A program made the translations under genes and the position numbers. 64,000 nucleotides of DNA. Source: Ulvibacterium marinum. GTDB lineage: Bacteria; Bacteroidota; Bacteroidia; Flavobacteriales; Flavobacteriaceae. The stretch spans positions 248,001 to 312,000 of the forward strand of contig NZ_RBCJ01000006.1 in the NCBI RefSeq assembly GCF_003626755.1. Direction: 5' to 3'. This document shows positions 1 to 9,600 of the stretch, in pieces. The notes beneath the pieces are model-generated. The model was not told where the DNA came from. It ran no database searches and was given only the letters and a program-made list of their open reading frames with translations. The stretch's first letter is position 1. Each line of letters begins with the position of its first letter.

Positions 1-360
1 AGTAACATTAACAGTAGATTGTCCATTAACCGCGACCTCTTGGGTTTGAAATCCTAGATAACTGATTACCAAAGTGGCATTGGCATCAACATCTAAGGTA
101 TAATTCCCATCAAAATCTGTTTGGGTTCCATTCGTTGTTCCTTTTTCAACAACGTTGGCCCCAGGGAGTGGAACTCCTCCGGAATCCGTAATTGTACCCG
201 AAACGGTGGTTTGGAAAATAGTTTCCGCTTCAATTGTAATTTCATCATTTGCTTGGGCCAATTGTGTTCCCAAACAAATCAACATCGACAAAAACCCAAT
301 GGTTAGGAAAGAAAACTTTCCTTTGGGCCTTAACGAATTGTAATCTCGTTTTTGACTCAT
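1..360 (-). CDS. SusC/RagA-family TonB-dependent receptor, N-terminal fragment
   Basis: Only the first 120 codons are present; the gene runs off the left edge. The start is the ATG whose complement is at 358-360. A hydrophobic signal-peptide core lies at about residues 17-38 (LTIGFLSMLICLG, ending near AQAN), and from about residue 50 there is a carboxypeptidase-D regulatory-like fold with the sequence TVSGTITDSGGVPLPGANV and the typical GTNGTQTDFDGNYTL pattern. This N-terminal extension is characteristic of SusC-type outer-membrane transporters that import glycans or peptides with a SusD lipoprotein. The barrel is not in the window, so substrate cannot be inferred. A short CarboxypepD_reg protein of another kind is possible but less likely. 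Confidence 0.85.
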   Translation of the reverse strand, partial: MSQKRDYNSLRPKGKFSFLTIGFLSMLICLGTQLAQANDEITIEAETIFQTTVSGTITDSGGVPLPGANVVEKGTTNGTQTDFDGNYTLDVDANATLVISYLGFQTQEVAVNGQSTVNVT

Positions 361-842
361 AATCCTTGTTGTTTGTTAGTTTAAATTAATCTTGATTTTT
401 CAGGTTTTTCAACACTTGACAGCACACCAAACTGTTAAGGAAAACCCAAATTTCGGGTAATAATAACAAAATTATATGAATTACATAGACCCATTTTGCA
501 ATAATTTCCCAAATCCTACTATATTCTCAAATGTTAAATTTTAAAGACTATTGTGATTAAGCCCTTATTTTATTTGGCAATATGGCAATTTGGAAGGGTA
601 AATTTTTGAGTATTCAGAATATTGCGGAATCACAAAGAAAATCCAATTTGTTAGGTATTTTCTCTCAAATCTTTATAGGCAATACGAGCCTACAACGTTG
701 GAGTCGGCTATTATTTTTAGGGTTTGTTAACTTAAAAAGCGTTAAATTTTCCTAAAGTTTTACAAATGTGAGCTCCATGTGATTTTTATGATTTTGAAAG
801 AAAAAAGGCTTGGATTTGCTTTGAAAAAATGCGTTGATCAAA
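361..842. other. Intergenic region upstream of the susC-like gene (482 bp)
   Basis: AT-rich stretch between two minus-strand genes. Short open frames here are not supported by any recognisable protein. It presumably holds the promoter of the receptor gene; one candidate is listed separately. No convincing terminator hairpin was found for the methyltransferase gene that ends at 843. Confidence 0.6.
467..501 (-). promoter_or_regulatory. Candidate Bacteroidetes-type promoter for the susC-like gene
   Basis: On the minus strand a TAATTTTG (-7 class TAnnTTTG) is at 474-467 and a TTG (-33 class) at 501-499. The spacing is 24 bases, slightly longer than the usual 17-23. It would give a leader of about 100 nt before the ATG at 360. 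This is a motif match only. Confidence 0.35.
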
Positions 843-2024
843 CTACACTTTTTTACAGTGAATTATAATTTTTTTGTTATTTACATCTGTCGTAAAGAAT
901 ATGTATTCTTCGCCTCCCTCCAGAATCTTAAATCGTTTTCTGAGGGAATCCACATTTTCAGGAAAATTGCGGACGGTGATGTTTGCCTTTTTGATGCCAA
1001 CAATTTTCATGATTTTTTTTGAATAAGACCATACTTTTTCAACCCTAAATTTACGACCAGGGAAGGTTTTCAATTCATTTGAAGTGTATAAGTGGGAATG
1101 AATATTGAGCTTACTTAGTGAATACCGTGCTGCCAAAAGTGAAAACGCCCCTGATTTTAAAATGGCCGAATTAGGTTCATAAAGGAAATTTTGAGGTTCG
1201 GCGGAGTTTGGCAGGGCACTTTTTTCTTCTTGAAGTGTAAAGTTGAACGTATCTACTTTTTGTTCATTGGCAATGTTGACTGTCTTCACCACGATTTCTC
1301 CGTTGAAATTAGCCTGTAATACCCACAATAATTCCTTTACTTCGTTTTTTAGGCTCACAATATGAATTTCCCTTACGAACTTTAGCTCCTTGATTCCGAC
1401 CGATAGATCCAAAATTGGAGAGGTCTTTATCATAATATTATTGGATTTTTGAAAAAGTAAATCCAAATGCTTGGTAACATTGGGGGAACAATCGGATAGA
1501 AAGACCACCTTGCTATTTTGATTATCCCTGCGGGAAGGATCTAAGTAAATCCAATCAAACTTTAATTTGGATTCTCTTAAAAACCTCAATCCATCTCCTG
1601 AAATAACTTCAATGTTTTTTCTCCCAAGGACCTTAAAATTATGTGTAGCTATTCTCGATAGATCCCTATTCTTTTCACAATGATAAATAACATCCATTTT
1701 AAGAGCGAAGAAATTGGTGTCTACCCCGAATCCGCCGGTAACATCTACAAGGGATTTTCCATTAACAATTTTGGCTTTGTACCGAGCGGTGGTTTCCGAA
1801 GAAACTTGTTCAATATGTAGCTTATCCGGGAAATAAATCTTGGGTGTTTTATACCAGGTAGGGAGCTTTGTTTTTGATTTTTTTTTGGAAATTATCTGTT
1901 GTGCCAATTCTTTGTTCGAAACTTCTTCAAAAAAAGGTCTTTTCAATAAAAATGACACAATGTCAGTATCGATTTTATCTGAAATAAATTCCTGTATACC
2001 AGTCTTTAATAAATTTTTATTCAA
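843..2024 (-). CDS. THUMP-like class I SAM-dependent methyltransferase
   Basis: 393 residues. A Rossmann-type SAM-binding motif DVTGGFGVD is at residues 94-102 and a catalytic-type motif YLDPSRR at 160-166. This combination is typical of a Bacteroidetes family described as THUMP-like-domain methyltransferases, thought to act on RNA. The N-terminal about 80 residues are helical and the C-terminal part (from about 300) resembles the THUMP-like extension. It starts 7 nt after the end of the AI-2E permease gene, so the two are probably co-transcribed (permease first). The substrate nucleotide is unknown; the DPxRR variant does not by itself define RNA or protein specificity. Confidence 0.75.
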   Translation of the reverse strand: MNKNLLKTGIQEFISDKIDTDIVSFLLKRPFFEEVSNKELAQQIISKKKSKTKLPTWYKTPKIYFPDKLHIEQVSSETTARYKAKIVNGKSLVDVTGGFGVDTNFFALKMDVIYHCEKNRDLSRIATHNFKVLGRKNIEVISGDGLRFLRESKLKFDWIYLDPSRRDNQNSKVVFLSDCSPNVTKHLDLLFQKSNNIMIKTSPILDLSVGIKELKFVREIHIVSLKNEVKELLWVLQANFNGEIVVKTVNIANEQKVDTFNFTLQEEKSALPNSAEPQNFLYEPNSAILKSGAFSLLAARYSLSKLNIHSHLYTSNELKTFPGRKFRVEKVWSYSKKIMKIVGIKKANITVRNFPENVDSLRKRFKILEGGEEYIFFTTDVNNKKIIIHCKKV

Positions 2025-2031
2025 AGTATAA

Positions 2032-3132
2032 CTATAAATTACCAGTCAAGGATTTTACAATCTTATTTTCTGATAAAAACTCTTTTGAAACTACCTTGAT
2101 AGCGGTATAACCAGGAACCGCCACAATCATACCTACTACCCCAAAAAGAAGACCGGCAATAATGATAATCAAAAAGATTTCCAAGGGATGGGATTTCACA
2201 CTGTTGGAAAAAATAAAAGGCTGGGAAAAAAAATTATCTATTAACTGTCCTATCACCAGACCAATTAATACATAACCCGCCTTGGGTAGTATCACTGTAC
2301 TGAAATCAGCACCTAAATTACTGGTCATGGTGAGAAGGATCATAATGACTCCACCAATAATAGGACCTATGTAGGGAATGATGTTGAAAAGGGCACATAA
2401 AAATGCAATTACAATGGCATTTTCTATGCCTACAATAAGCAGAACAATAGTATAAATGACAAAAAGAATAAATATTTGCAGGAGTAACCCAACAAAGTAC
2501 CTGGACAATAGATTGTTTATTTTATCTATGGATTTTACCATCCCACTTTCCTTATCGTCCGGGACAAAGGTCAATAACCCCTTTTGGAAAAGCTTGCTAT
2601 CCTTAAGAAAGAAAAAGGAAATAAACAATACGGAAAACAACCCTATACTAAATGTGCTGAGCACACCGACAAAAGAATTTAGGAAATTGGGGATAAAACC
2701 AATATCGAAGCCTTCCAAAAGGTTTTTCTCCAGTTCACTCTCCTCTATAATTTCGGTTACGACCTCCGGGGAAGCTCCAAAATATTGTGTGATTTCTTTG
2801 TATAGAGAATTCAAATTACTTTGCAATTGGTCAATATCCAACAAAGATAAGTTTTTGCCCTGTTCGGTAATCAATGGAATAAACAATGCTATAATACCTC
2901 CCAACAAACCTATCATTAATACCATTGTCAGAATAACGGCCAAGGTGTTCGGGAATTTGATCTTTCTTCTAAGGAAAAGTACAATAGGCCTGCCGATAAG
3001 AGCTATAACCGCCGCAAAAGCCAAATAGATCAGTACGGATTGTATTTTATACAAAAAGTATAGAACCAGTATAATACCGGTTAAGATACCGATGGCCCTG
3101 AGGATACCTTGTGATATAGTCTTCGAGTTCAT
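2032..3132 (-). CDS. AI-2E family transporter (PerM/YdiK-like permease)
   Basis: 366 residues with about seven to eight predicted membrane segments: a pair at 10-60, one at about 70-95, a soluble periplasmic-type insert at about 100-150, and a dense cluster from 155 to 350. The block ALFNIIPYIGPIIGG is the family signature. Members export small molecules, AI-2 in a few studied cases, but most have unknown cargo and some act as sodium/proton antiporters. The gene lies directly upstream of the methyltransferase in the same direction. Length matches the family. The name should not be read as proof of quorum sensing, as no luxS or AI-2 regulator is visible here. Confidence 0.85.
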   Translation of the reverse strand: MNSKTISQGILRAIGILTGIILVLYFLYKIQSVLIYLAFAAVIALIGRPIVLFLRRKIKFPNTLAVILTMVLMIGLLGGIIALFIPLITEQGKNLSLLDIDQLQSNLNSLYKEITQYFGASPEVVTEIIEESELEKNLLEGFDIGFIPNFLNSFVGVLSTFSIGLFSVLFISFFFLKDSKLFQKGLLTFVPDDKESGMVKSIDKINNLLSRYFVGLLLQIFILFVIYTIVLLIVGIENAIVIAFLCALFNIIPYIGPIIGGVIMILLTMTSNLGADFSTVILPKAGYVLIGLVIGQLIDNFFSQPFIFSNSVKSHPLEIFLIIIIAGLLFGVVGMIVAVPGYTAIKVVSKEFLSENKIVKSLTGNL

Positions 3133-3211
3133 ATTTCCATCATTTTTGCTGGATTCTTCCCCTTCGTCACATTACTTCTTTCATACATAAGGGACCTCTA
3201 TTGGATTATTA

Positions 3212-3862
3212 TCAATTTCCGAATGCGTAAGAAACGATATTCGCTCCCATCCGAAGTGCCTTTTGACGGACCTCCTCGGGGTCGTTATGCACGGCGGGAT
3301 CTTCCCAGCCATCTCCAAGATCACTTTCAAAAGTGAACAAAAGAACAAGCCTATTTTCATTGAAAATACCCAAGGCTTGCGGTCGTTTTCTATCATGTTC
3401 ATGTATTTTTGGGAGTCCTTCAGGAAAATCATATTCTTGCACAAAAATTGGATGATCTTTGCCCAACTCCTCCAACTTCTTATTCGGAAAAACTTTGTCC
3501 AATTCTTTTCTAAGATAGGGTTCCATTCCGTAATTGTCATCAATGTGTAAAAACCCTCCGGACAATAGGTACGCTCTTAAATTCTGGGCATCCTCCTCAG
3601 AAAAAACTACATTACCATGCCCTGTCATATGTAAAAAAGGGTATTGGAAAATATTACTACTACCTGCATCTACGGTCGCCGGTTTTTCATTAATGGCCAT
3701 TCCTATGTTTTCATTGCAAAAACGAATAAGATTGGGCAAAGCGGTTGGATTGGAGTACCAGTCCCCACCACCACTATACTTGAGGATTGCAATCTCTTGC
3801 CCTGTCAATGGAAATACCATGAAAAGCAAAAAAGTAGATAATAACGGTGTAAGTAACTTCAT
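3212..3862 (-). CDS. DUF4159 domain secreted/periplasmic protein
   Basis: 216 residues. A signal peptide covers about residues 1-21 (ending LTGQ). The rest is one DUF4159 domain with the recognisable blocks YSGGGDWYSNPTALPNL near the start, FLHMTGHGNVVFS, a GGFLHIDDNYG motif in the middle, and FTFESDLGDGWEDP near the end. The fold is thought to resemble a glutamine-amidotransferase/flavodoxin-like domain; no enzymatic function is established. It is divergently transcribed from the DUF1223 gene, with a 46-bp shared upstream region. Function unknown. Confidence 0.8.
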   Translation of the reverse strand: MKLLTPLLSTFLLFMVFPLTGQEIAILKYSGGGDWYSNPTALPNLIRFCNENIGMAINEKPATVDAGSSNIFQYPFLHMTGHGNVVFSEEDAQNLRAYLLSGGFLHIDDNYGMEPYLRKELDKVFPNKKLEELGKDHPIFVQEYDFPEGLPKIHEHDRKRPQALGIFNENRLVLLFTFESDLGDGWEDPAVHNDPEEVRQKALRMGANIVSYAFGN

Positions 3863-3890
3863 GAACTATCGAACTAAAACTCAATTGCAT

Positions 3891-3898
3891 CAAATTTA
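3891..3898 (-). promoter_or_regulatory. Candidate -7 box for the DUF4159 gene
   Basis: TAAATTTG on the minus strand matches TAnnTTTG and sits 29 bases upstream of the ATG at 3862. No clear TTG -33 partner was found, so support is weak. Confidence 0.3.
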
Positions 3899-3908
3899 AG
3901 TATAATCC

Positions 3909-4691
3909 ATGTTGAAAAAAATCTTGTTGTCGATATTAGTTTTGGGTAGCCTTGTTTTTGCGGCCTTTACAAAGACCAATTCTGTTGAAAATACAATTTC
4001 TGATAACTCTTTAGTTACGAAAGAGACCTTTAAGCCGGTTGTGGTTTTGGAATTGTTTACATCTCAAGGGTGTTCTAGCTGTCCGCCTGCCGACGTGCTT
4101 TTGGACAAGGTTAAAAGAGAATATGCGGATGAGGTGTATGCCCTTTCCTATCATGTGGACTATTGGAATTATATAGGTTGGGAAGATCCCTTTAGCAAGC
4201 CTGAGTATGCAAAAAAGCAAAGAGATTACAATATCCAATTTCGTAATAGGAGTAACTATACCCCTCAGCTGGTTATCAATGGAAAGGAACACATAGTAGG
4301 GTCGAACACTAATTTGTTGTACAACAAGATCAGCGCCTACAAAGAGCAAAAAGCAGAGAATAAAATTGGACTGTCCAAAATTGATAATGATGGGCGAGGG
4401 GTTTCTTTTGAGTACGAGATTTATGGCAGTTTACAGGATAAAGAACTTAGGGCATTACTTGTGTTGGACCAGCGCCAAACAGAGGTCAGAAGGGGTGAAA
4501 ATAGAAACAGGACCCTAAAAAACAGCAATATCGTTGTTGCTGAAAAGATGATAAAACCTTCGGAATCAAAAGGGAAGGGAGTTTTACTTTTTCCTAAAAT
4601 CGTTAAGCCAAATGAAAAAAAGTACTTGATATTGCTCTTGCAAGATGTAAATTATAAAATAACAGGGGCCGTTAAAAGCACTGTTTTATGA
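3909..4691 (+). CDS. DUF1223 thioredoxin-like exported protein
   Basis: 260 residues, with an N-terminal hydrophobic signal sequence (about 5-21). The DUF1223 hallmark is ELFTSQGCSSCPPAD with a CxxC pair at Cys55/Cys58, in a thioredoxin-like fold; a second conserved block reads YHVDYWNYIGWEDPF and is followed by YTPQLVINGKEH. The CxxC and the export signal suggest a periplasmic or membrane-linked redox or chaperone role, but the family is uncharacterised. The gene is transcribed alone and followed by a probable terminator. Confidence 0.8.
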   Translation: MLKKILLSILVLGSLVFAAFTKTNSVENTISDNSLVTKETFKPVVVLELFTSQGCSSCPPADVLLDKVKREYADEVYALSYHVDYWNYIGWEDPFSKPEYAKKQRDYNIQFRNRSNYTPQLVINGKEHIVGSNTNLLYNKISAYKEQKAENKIGLSKIDNDGRGVSFEYEIYGSLQDKELRALLVLDQRQTEVRRGENRNRTLKNSNIVVAEKMIKPSESKGKGVLLFPKIVKPNEKKYLILLLQDVNYKITGAVKSTVL

Positions 4692-4713
4692 ACTAAGATG
4701 TTGTTTGTTTCTA

Positions 4714-4756
4714 AAGCCTCGTGAGGAGAACCATATATATCCATGCGGGGCTTTTT
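4714..4756 (+). terminator. Probable rho-independent terminator after the DUF1223 gene
   Basis: An 8-bp stem pairs AAGCCTCG (4714-4721) with CGGGGCTT (4746-4753), with one G-T pair, and runs into TTTTT (4752-4756). The loop is long (24 nt), so the fold is weaker than a classic terminator. It separates two convergent genes. Confidence 0.5.
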
Positions 4757-4760
4757 ATTG

Positions 4761-5468
4761 CTAGCCGTTGTTAATTGTAGCAACTATGGTACAGGCCACT
4801 AAGGCAGCGGTTTCGGTACGTAGACGATTCTTTCCCAAGGAAACGGGCCAAAAACCTTTTTCGCCGGCTTGTTTGATTTCAGAAGGAGAAAAGTCCCCTT
4901 CCGGGCCTATTAAAATGGAGATGTCCTTATCCGGGGCTACTCTTCTTTTTAGATCCATTTTTTCACCCTTTTCGCAATGTGCTATAAAAAGGAGGCCCTG
5001 AGGAGTATTTTCAATGAAACTCTGATAGGAAATAGCATCGTTTAGTTTTGGAAGATACGTCTGTAAAGATTGCTTCATAGCAGAAAGGATTATTCTTTCC
5101 AATCGTTCTCGCTTGATCACTTTTCGCTCAGAGCGCTCACAGATAATCGGTGTAATTTGATCTACCCCAATTTCAGTGGCTTTCTCCAAAAACCATTCAA
5201 ATCGATCTATATTTTTGGTTGGTGCAACAGCCATGTGCAAGGAGTGCATTTTGGGATGCGTTTTGGTCGTAGAAACAATTTCTGCCTTGCACTTTTTTAT
5301 GTCCGCAGTTAGTATTTTGGCCTGGAACAAATAACCTCTACCATTGGTGATTTTTAAAAGGTCGCCTTCCTTTTTCCGAAGTACTTTAATTATATGGCGA
5401 CTCTCTTCAGGGCTGAAGACAAACTGGGAAATGCTATTGTCCAAAGTTGGATTATAAAAAAGTTGCAT
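4761..5468 (-). CDS. rsmE: 16S rRNA (uracil(1498)-N(3))-methyltransferase
   Basis: 235 residues, the usual RsmE length. An N-terminal PUA-like region contains SRHIIKVLRKKEGD, and the C-terminal SPOUT trefoil knot carries LIGPEGDFSPSEI and LGKNRLRTETAA, which form the SAM site. RsmE methylates U1498 of 16S rRNA in the assembled 30S subunit. The gene follows tsaD on the same strand after a 110-bp gap, so it may be co-transcribed with it. All key motifs are intact. Confidence 0.95.
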   Translation of the reverse strand: MQLFYNPTLDNSISQFVFSPEESRHIIKVLRKKEGDLLKITNGRGYLFQAKILTADIKKCKAEIVSTTKTHPKMHSLHMAVAPTKNIDRFEWFLEKATEIGVDQITPIICERSERKVIKRERLERIILSAMKQSLQTYLPKLNDAISYQSFIENTPQGLLFIAHCEKGEKMDLKRRVAPDKDISILIGPEGDFSPSEIKQAGEKGFWPVSLGKNRLRTETAALVACTIVATINNG

Positions 5469-5578
5469 AATGTCTAAGATAAGGTTATTGGAAACTCGAT
5501 GTCTTGTTCATAAAAAGTTCTGGTTAATAGTATTGAAAATGATGGATTTTCAGGACTTTAAATGAATTACCTTCAAAT

Positions 5579-6601
5579 TTATATTTTGTATCTCGCTTTA
5601 GCGGATATATTTTGATCTGTAAGTTGGTTTTGCATAAACTTGAAATATCCGGTTATCCCGATCATTGCGGCATTGTCCGTACAATACTCCAGTTTAGGCA
5701 AATATACATGCCAACCGTACTTTTTTTCCGCAGATTTCAAGGCAGCTCGTATGCCCGAATTAGCCGAAACACCTCCACCTATCGCAACATGTTTCACACC
5801 CGTTTGTTTAACGGCCTCTTTTATTTTATCCATTAGAATACGAACAATAGTATGTTGTATGGAAGCGCAAATATCATTTCGATTTTCCAATACAAAATTC
5901 GGATTTGCTTTTACCTCCTTTTGGACAAAATATAAAATACTGGTTTTTAACCCACTAAAGCTAAAATTAAGTCCGGCTACCCTGGGTTTGGGAAAAGGAA
6001 AGGCCTTAGGGTTCCCCAATTGGGCATATATATCGATCAAAGGACCTCCGGGGTAGGGCAGGCCCAATATTTTTGCGCTTTTATCAAAAGCTTCACCAAC
6101 GGCATCATCCAAAGTCTCGCCCAAAATTTCCATTTTAAGATAATCCTTGACCAGAACAATTTGGGTATGCCCACCACTTAGGGTCAATGCTAAAAATGGA
6201 AAGCTCGGGCCCCGGTAATCTTGCCCGTCTATAAAATGAGCCAAAATGTGGGCCTGCATATGGTTTACTTCAACAAGGGGAATTTGTAATCCTAAAGCTA
6301 AGGACTTGGCGAAGGACGTACCGACCAATAATGATCCCAATAGTCCAGGTCCGCGTGTAAATGCTATGGCCGATAGTAGTTTTTTATCGATATTTGCTCT
6401 CATTAATGCTTGGTGCACAACGGGAACAATGTTTTGCTGGTGTGCCCGCGAGGCAAGTTCAGGAACGACGCCCCCGTATTCCTGATGTATTTTTTGGGTG
6501 GCCACTACATTGCTGAGCACTTTTTTGTTCAGTAATACTGCTGCCGAGGTATCGTCACAAGAAGATTCAATGGCTAGAATATAAATAGTTTTGTTTTCCA
6601 C
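5579..6601 (-). CDS. tsaD: tRNA N6-adenosine threonylcarbamoyltransferase
   Basis: 340 residues, full family length. The ASKHA ATPase-type start LAIESSCDDTSAAV, the metal-binding pair His114 and His118 (VNHMQAHILAH) and the later ALTLSGGHTQIVLV and HVAIGGGVSAN blocks are all present. TsaD transfers threonylcarbamoyl to A37 of ANN-decoding tRNAs together with TsaB and TsaE, which are not in the window. It is divergent from tamB, an arrangement that I believe is common in flavobacteria. Confidence 0.97.
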   Translation of the reverse strand: MENKTIYILAIESSCDDTSAAVLLNKKVLSNVVATQKIHQEYGGVVPELASRAHQQNIVPVVHQALMRANIDKKLLSAIAFTRGPGLLGSLLVGTSFAKSLALGLQIPLVEVNHMQAHILAHFIDGQDYRGPSFPFLALTLSGGHTQIVLVKDYLKMEILGETLDDAVGEAFDKSAKILGLPYPGGPLIDIYAQLGNPKAFPFPKPRVAGLNFSFSGLKTSILYFVQKEVKANPNFVLENRNDICASIQHTIVRILMDKIKEAVKQTGVKHVAIGGGVSANSGIRAALKSAEKKYGWHVYLPKLEYCTDNAAMIGITGYFKFMQNQLTDQNISAKARYKI

Positions 6602-6627
6602 CCGGTTTGGAACAAAAATTGGATATA

Positions 6628-6654
6628 CAAAGGTAAAACATAAAGCCCTATCAA
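6628..6654 (-). promoter_or_regulatory. Candidate promoter for tsaD
   Basis: On the minus strand TACCTTTG (6635-6628) fits TAnnTTTG, and a TTG lies at 6654-6652 with 16 bases between them. It would start transcription about 20 bases before the tsaD ATG. Spacing is a little short. Confidence 0.4.
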
Positions 6655-6688
6655 AAAACTAAGGAAAATACTGATAAGAACTCTCTTA

Positions 6689-9600
6689 GTGTTCCTTTTA
6701 ATATGCATTTTGGGTACCATAATCCTTTCCTTGCCCGTAGTTCAAACCCGTTTTGCCAAGTACGCCACAACTACTATAAATAATGAATTTGGGACTCATA
6801 TTAATATTGACCGGCTTAGGGTTTCCCTAATCTCATGGGATACCTCACTGGAGAATGTTTATGTTGAAGACTATAAAAAAGACACCCTATTTTTCATCGA
6901 TGAACTTACTACATCAATATTGAGCATTAGAAATTTGGCCAACGGAAAGTTGGAATTTGGAGAAATTGATATTGAACGATTGAATTTTAAGCTAAAGACT
7001 TATAAGGAAAGTAAAAACACCAACTTGGAAGTTTTTATTGATAAACTGGATGACGGCAAACCGAGAGAACCTGGAACTCCACCGTTTTTTTTCTCTTCCT
7101 CCGATGTAGAAATTTCCCAAAGTAATTTTAGACTTATAGATGAAAATAGAGAAACGGAGAATATCCTTGATTTTAGGGATTTGAATATATCGGCTTCCGA
7201 TTTTCAAATTCTCGGTCCTGAAGTTTCTACGGAAGTACAGGAGCTTTCCTTTAAGAGCAAGAGGGATTTGGAAGTGGAAAAATTGGCCACAGTCTTTAAA
7301 TATACCAAACAGCAAATGCGATTTGACTCCCTTAGAATAAAGACCCCCGGCTCCGATTTAAAGGGGAACTTGGTGTTTAACTATGATAGAAAGGATTTCG
7401 CCGATTTTACGGATAAAGTAAAAGTTGTGGCGAACTTTCAGGACACCAAAGTTGCCTTTAACGAAATAAACCATTTGTACGATCAATTTGGAAAAGAAAA
7501 AGAGGTTGTTTTTTCCTCTTCCATAAGTGGGGTTCTAAACAACCTGAACGCGGAACAGCTCTTCCTGCAATCTGATAATACGGGCATTCGTGGAGATTTC
7601 AATTTTAAGAACCTTTTTAGTAAGTCGGAGCCTTTTTCCATGTCGGCAAATATGAAGAACGTTACAACCAGCTATTATGAACTCCGATCGTTAATGCCCA
7701 ATATTTTGGGCAAATCAATACCTTCCTTATTTCAAAAACTCGGGCAATTTACGATTCGCGGGGATGCCGATATCACCGAAACTTCTATCGATGCCAAAGT
7801 AAACATTAATACGGCTATTGGAAGTAGCTATACAGACTTGGAATTGACCAATGTAAACAACATTGATAATGCCGCCTACGAGGGTTTTGTATCCCTAATT
7901 GATTTTGATTTGGGAGACTTTTTAGATAATAAAAGGTTGGGCAAGACAACGTTGGATTTTAATGTGGAAGGACAGGGCTTTGTCCAGGATATAAACACGG
8001 AAGTAATTGGACAGGTCTACTCTGTGAATTTCAACAATTATGATTACAAAGACATTAAGGTCTCTGGAATTTTAAAGGAGCAATTGTTCGATGGTAGCTT
8101 GGTAAGCAATGATGAGAACCTGCAATTCAACTTCAAGGGGTTGGCGGATTTTGGAGAAGACAGTAACAATTTTAATTTTATTGCCTCCGTGGACCATGCA
8201 GACCTTAAAAAGTTGAACTTCATAAATGATAGTATATCAATCTTTAAGGGCAACGTAAATATGGACGTTACCGGGAACACCTTGGACAATTTAGTGGGTG
8301 ATATCAAGTTTACCCAGACCATTTTTCAAAATAAGAACGACACCTATTATTTTGATGATTTTAAGGTCTCATCTACCTTTGAAAATGACTCCACTAGAGT
8401 AATCGATATAAACTCGCCGGACATTATTACGGGTTATATGAAAGGTAATTTCAAGGTCAACGAACTGGGTAAATTGGTACAGAATTCCTTAGGAAGCATT
8501 TATACCAATTATCGGCCTTTTGAAATTTCAGAAGGGCAGACTATGTCCTTTAATTTTAAGATATACAACAAAATAGTAGATGTTTTTTTCCCTGAAGTCC
8601 AATTTGATCCAAATACATTTATTAGAGGGAATATAATTGCTGATAAAGGAGACTTTAAGTTGAACTTCAAATCACCCAAAATACAGGCATATGGGAATGT
8701 GGCCGATAGTATTGATATAAAGATCGATAACAAGAATCCTTTGTTCAATACCTACGTCTCGGTAGCCGATCTTTCAACAAGTTATTATGATGTAAAGGAT
8801 TTCAGCCTTATCAATACGACTTTAAAGGACACCCTATTTTTCCGTACGGAATTTAAAGGAGGAAGTGAATTTGATGATAGTTATAACCTAAATTTTTATC
8901 ACACATTCAATCAAGAGAACAAATCTGTCATTGGCCTTAAGACATCGGACGTAAGTTTCAAGGGGAACCAATGGATTTTAAATAAGGAAGGAAATCGACA
9001 AAACAAAGTTATTCTCAATAGGACCTTGGATAGTATTTGGATCGAGGAAATCGTTATGAACAACGAAGAGCAGGAGCAAATACGTCTTAAAGGCCAGTTG
9101 GCGGATTCTACCTATAAGGATCTGGAACTTCAATTTAAAATTGTCTCCCTTAATAAAATCACCCCTTCAATAGATAGCCTAAAACTTCAAGGGGAAGTAA
9201 ATGGAACGTTAAATGTACTACAAAAGGACGATGTCTATTTGCCTTCTTCCAATTTGGCCATCGCCGATTTTGCTATTAATGATATGAGAATGGGAGACCT
9301 TACCATAGGGATAGTTGGCAATAGGGATTTGACAGACTTTGTAGTCAATTCCCAGATTACGGATAAGGGCGTGGAGAAAATGGGAGTTGTCGGTAACATC
9401 AAAAATGATGGGGAGATTCCCCAGGCCAATCTTTTGGTAAACTTCAATGAGTTAGATCTGGAACCCTTTAGCCCGTTGGGAGAGGATGTCATCACCAATA
9501 TCAGAGGCGATTTAAGTGGTAGTGCTAGAATAAGGGGGCCTGTGGACAATCCGGAATTCAGTGGTATTTTAACATTGGATAACGCAGGTTTGGCCATTCC

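Noticed and set aside
2456-3028. 190-codon plus-strand open frame
   Set aside because: Shadow on the opposite strand of the AI-2E permease gene, which has clear family motifs.
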